From: Drosophila persimilis
Taxonomy: Eukaryota > Arthropoda > Insecta > Diptera > Drosophilidae
Length of the DNA: 64,000 nt
Assembly (NCBI RefSeq): GCF_003286085.1
Contig: NW_020825288.1
Location: 8,370,001 to 8,434,000 of the forward strand
Reading direction: 5' to 3'
Under the pieces are notes generated by a model. The model saw only the letters and a program-made list of their open reading frames with translations, was not told where the DNA came from and searched no databases. A program made the position numbers and the translations under genes. Shown here in pieces: positions 60,582 through 64,000 of this stretch. Within the stretch, counting starts at the first letter, position 1. Every line of letters begins with the position of its first letter.

Positions 60582-63500
60582 CATGGAGTCCAGCTGGGTC
60601 TGACTCTGACTCTGACTCTCTGCTCTGGTTGCCATGATTATGTGGCAGATGCATGCGGACTCTTTTTGTGCCTTTGACTGAGTTTAAGCAGACGCAGCAA
60701 GAGATCTACCGCTGAAACTCCTCTCTTCCTCCTCCCGGTCCGGAGGCAGTCAGACAGGAGCCGTGTCCAGGCCAGAGAACCCCGCGTGAGGTTTATTTAT
60801 GCATTTCATTTGGGGTCTGCTCTGCTACACTTCCCCTTCCCCTTCCACTTCCACCACGACTTTGCTCCGCTTTCATGTGGGTGTCCTGTGCTGCGTCTCG
60901 TTTTTGAGATGATGTATTAAAAATTTTCACACATGGCAGTGGCTTGGATTCCGCAGAGGAGGATGCAGGATGGAGCATGGAGGAGGATGAGGATAATGCC
61001 CACCAACTTGCAGTGAAATTTGATTTCCTTCGCCCCTTGCCCGTGTCCCAAGCTCCGAGTTCCGAACCAGACGCCCACACAACTTTGACTGTGCATTTTT
61101 CAGCGCTTGATTTGCGTTGAAAATGCGCTTCTGTATCCCACACCGGAGACTACGCACCCGAAGAGTGCCTCCGCGCCGCGGCATGGAGATCACACGGTGC
61201 GGTGGCTTTTGACGGTGCGTTCATTATGATTAGCAATTTCGAGGTAAAGAGAGATAGAGACAGAGACTGAGGGAGGAGTAGAGGGAGTCCTTACCCGGTC
61301 CTGGCAGTTTCATACCTGGCTGAAGGGTGAAAACTGCGCTTGGGGGTTTTTTAATAAAAATTTCGTTGGCTTTTCGGTGGCTCAGTGGAACCCAAAGAGT
61401 CAGAGAATGAGTGGCCTTGTGTGGCACTTGGTGGCTTATTAATTTTGCCTGGATCAACCAAAACTGAGAAGATAGAAATACACTAAAATAGTTCTGAAAA
61501 TGGTCATTTAATTTAAGCAAGTCTGGCAAATATCTGGCAATGTTTTCGCACTTCACTAAAGGCTTGTTTTTTAAAGAACAAACCGAACAATTCTTGTTAA
61601 TTTTGTTTCTTTTGGAAAACCATCCGGCCATGCTTTTTGGGCTGCACCTGTAACTCTTAATGTATCCTGTTTTTGTGTGATGTACTCGTACACGGTTTCT
61701 TTGCCATTAGCCATAATGCTTTGTGTCTCCTGTATGTGGAGCTTGTGCACCATTTTGTGGCATATTCCACAATGAAATTGCATTTTTGCGTCATTGTTTG
61801 ATGGCTTCCGCGGTTCCAGCTGCATATCCTTGCCACTTAAGCTTCCTTCTTTGCGCTGAAGCTGTGGCGCTTCCTGTTGCCATTCCCTGCCATTGTGGCG
61901 CCTGTCCCCTGCACTGGTATGTTGTCACAAGGTACAGACCCCACACACATCCTGGGGAGCGCATACCCCATCTTCATGCCGCTGCTGAAATACATTTAGT
62001 ATTTGTTGTTGCTGGTTTTGTTGCAGTTTTATTGCTGCTGTTGTGCTGCCACACATAACTGTAACGCATTGTTGTCAGCGGCAGCGCGTGCCTCATCTTT
62101 CGTACTTTTCTCGTGGAAATGGAAACATGAAAATTGCATAATCCACGCATTGCGATTTATGACTTTTGCGGCAGGATGACTGATGGCAGGACAAACAAAT
62201 GTCAGGGAAATGCTGAAAGTGTAGATGTAAATACAACAGCTCCCAGACAACAAACGCCTGTCACTTCTTTTTCAAGAAGTGCTCTTATTTTCTTAAAAAA
62301 GATACAAGTATTTTTCATTCTTATATGCTCCGCCTTGAGGGACCTGTGAAGCGTGATTTTGCCCTTTACATTTTTGAGACTAATCAGGAATAGAAACAGT
62401 ATTCTTTTGGACCGGAGTAACCAAAAAATGTATACAAAGACTCCTTAGACCCATCACCGCAGTCCTTGGGGCTCCTGTTCGATTGTTGCCAGCCGCAGGA
62501 ATTACCCACCGGATACTGAGGTTAATCAGCAATTTACTGCACAAATTGATAGGCTCCTTGGCGCCGCTGGCCGCAAAGTGTGAGGAGCCCTGTGTGTCCC
62601 TGTCTGCAGCAGCAGTCAACGCCTGTCGGGAGAACACCACCACCACAGAAGCAATTGCTCAATTAGCCGCCAATGCAGTTGCGCCTCAAACAATAGCTGC
62701 CACAAGCGGCTTTCGCTTAAGAGCCAATCGAATCCTGCATAATTAATTTGTGAAATCTCGAGACAGCTGCACTTGACTTAAGCCCCAACGTAAGCGCCAA
62801 ACTACAAGTACACCTCGAGTGCCCAGAGCGAGCTCTCAACGGACCGCAGATACACTCTGTCAGCTCTCTCTCTCTCTCTCTCCGTCTTTCTCTTTTTCTC
62901 TGCCGATCTCCTGTTGCTTGGGCCACTTTTGTGGGAGGGGTGGTGGGCCCCTTATGAATGGGGGCGCATAAATTTGTGACACTTTTTGTGGCATTTTACG
63001 AGGCAGGTCCATTAAAATGGGGCCACATGTGCCGCCGCCAAACACGCGCATGGGCCGCTTGCAGCAGGCCCGCGCCAGGGACTCTACTCTACTCGAGAGC
63101 TGTCCGTTGTGGGGAAATAAAATGAAATACATAAATTTTGCAACGATTTGAGAGACCGCATTTTATAATTGAATCACGTACGGACATTTTCAGAGGCGCC
63201 AGGAAATAAGTTTTGCCGCTGATATAAATTAGAATCTTAAGGGATTGCCTGACATGGCCGCTGCCGCTGCCGCTGCCTGCCTGCCTGCCGACTTAATCAA
63301 TACTATAGGGCGCTTCCAGGGCCAGAGGATCCCCTATATGGAGTATATATTGTATATTGTGTGTATATTTGTTTTTGGGCCTGACTTTAAGAGCTCAGTG
63401 TGTGCGAATACTTGCAATTTATGTGACTTGTTTGGCGGCGCAGCAAAGTTGCAGCGAGTTTTTCTTTCGTTCTTCGCTTCGCTTCGCTTTTCTTTTCATT

Positions 63501-64000
63501 TTTCTTTTCAAAAGTTGCATGTGCGCATTTCCGATTCCGTTTATTAGAGTATGTGTGTGTGCAGCAAGCCAACCTTTTGATTTACTTAGGCCGCGGCACG
63601 TTTTCCACCAAAAGAGTCGTCGAACAATTGCCAATTCGCAAACAAAATACAAATCGAGAGAGCGCGAGCGTGAGCGTGAGGAGAGGGTACCAGAGAGTAC
63701 GATACGAATTGAGTTCCTGCTAACTTTTGTGTTTTATGGCCATATACACACTGTAGTGTGTAGAAGGAGAGAGAGAGAGAGACAGGGGAGAAGAGTAAAA
63801 GAGAGAGCGACATACAAACATTTTGTATCAGTGTGTGCACACTCCATTGAGCCCCAATGATGCGTACAAAATGCAACAGCAACAATTTTTCGGCATTTTT
63901 TTTTTTAAATGGTAATTTTTTTCGCTGTCTCTCCGTGTTGTGCTTTCCTCTTGTTGCTGGCTGCCACATGCCGCATTACATGGCAAGCGCTTTACCCATT

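Larger units (their letters stand above)
48846..64000. other. Fifteen kb without a supported gene
   Basis: All long frames here are shadows of simple repeats or start at non-ATG codons. The stretch holds TATCGATA at 51600-51607, a hairpin at 54406-54425, (GT)12 at 58201-58224, (CATC)n at 58878-58944, GA repeats near 59895 and 63763-63783, and a CCAGAACAGA minisatellite at 60536-60581. Such a gene-poor, microsatellite-rich block next to small genes fits a large intron or the regulatory surroundings of a developmental gene lying right of the window. Confidence 0.5.

Noticed and set aside
1-64000. Retroelement, LTR or other virus-like remains
   Set aside because: No reverse transcriptase, integrase, capsid or envelope motifs, and no paired long terminal repeats, were seen in any frame.

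Overview
The window looks like Drosophila nuclear DNA. The case rests on larp (La-related protein 1) on the + strand and the pair of Mst(3)CGP sperm-tail genes on the - strand. In D. melanogaster larp and Mst98Ca/Mst98Cb both lie at 98C on 3R (Muller element E). Short introns of 53-85 bp, poly-Q/A/N/T tracts in coding sequence and very abundant CA, GA and tetranucleotide microsatellites fit the genus. The species is not D. melanogaster as far as I can judge; an obscura-group fly is a guess only.

Layout. 1-3403: 5' non-coding part of larp (upstream exons, introns, CT/GA-rich DNA). 3404-8597: five coding exons of larp, open at the 5' end, 1,534 codons visible. 8598 to about 11290: a long AT-rich 3' UTR with several poly(A) signals. 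11290-25320: about 14 kb without a convincing gene, holding microsatellites, three long poly-C runs and one diverged tandem duplication. 25324-25512 (-): a small secreted peptide. 28171-31559: a compact + strand cluster made of a 91-aa basic protein, a shortened cytochrome c heme lyase-like protein and a DUF1487-like protein. 33436-33780 (-): a possible 114-aa protein. 40396-43800 (-): the tandem pair Mst98Cb and Mst98Ca. 46299-46583 (+) and 48684-48845 (-): small candidate ORFs. 48846-64000: about 15 kb with no supported gene, probably regulatory DNA or part of a large intron.

The two Mst98C genes, and by inference some of the small single-exon genes near them, suggest a male-germline neighbourhood. 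Mst98Cb carries a match to the translational control element at exactly +28 from an initiator-like start, as known for this family. Larp itself is a broadly expressed translation regulator that is also needed in spermatogenesis.

I found no new multi-gene system. The most interesting signals are: a 611-bp stretch with no difference between the two Mst98C genes that ends three bases before the start codon (recent gene conversion); a second in-frame stop behind Mst98Ca that restores the family C-terminus; and a heme-lyase paralogue in which the position of the heme-ligating histidine is arginine.
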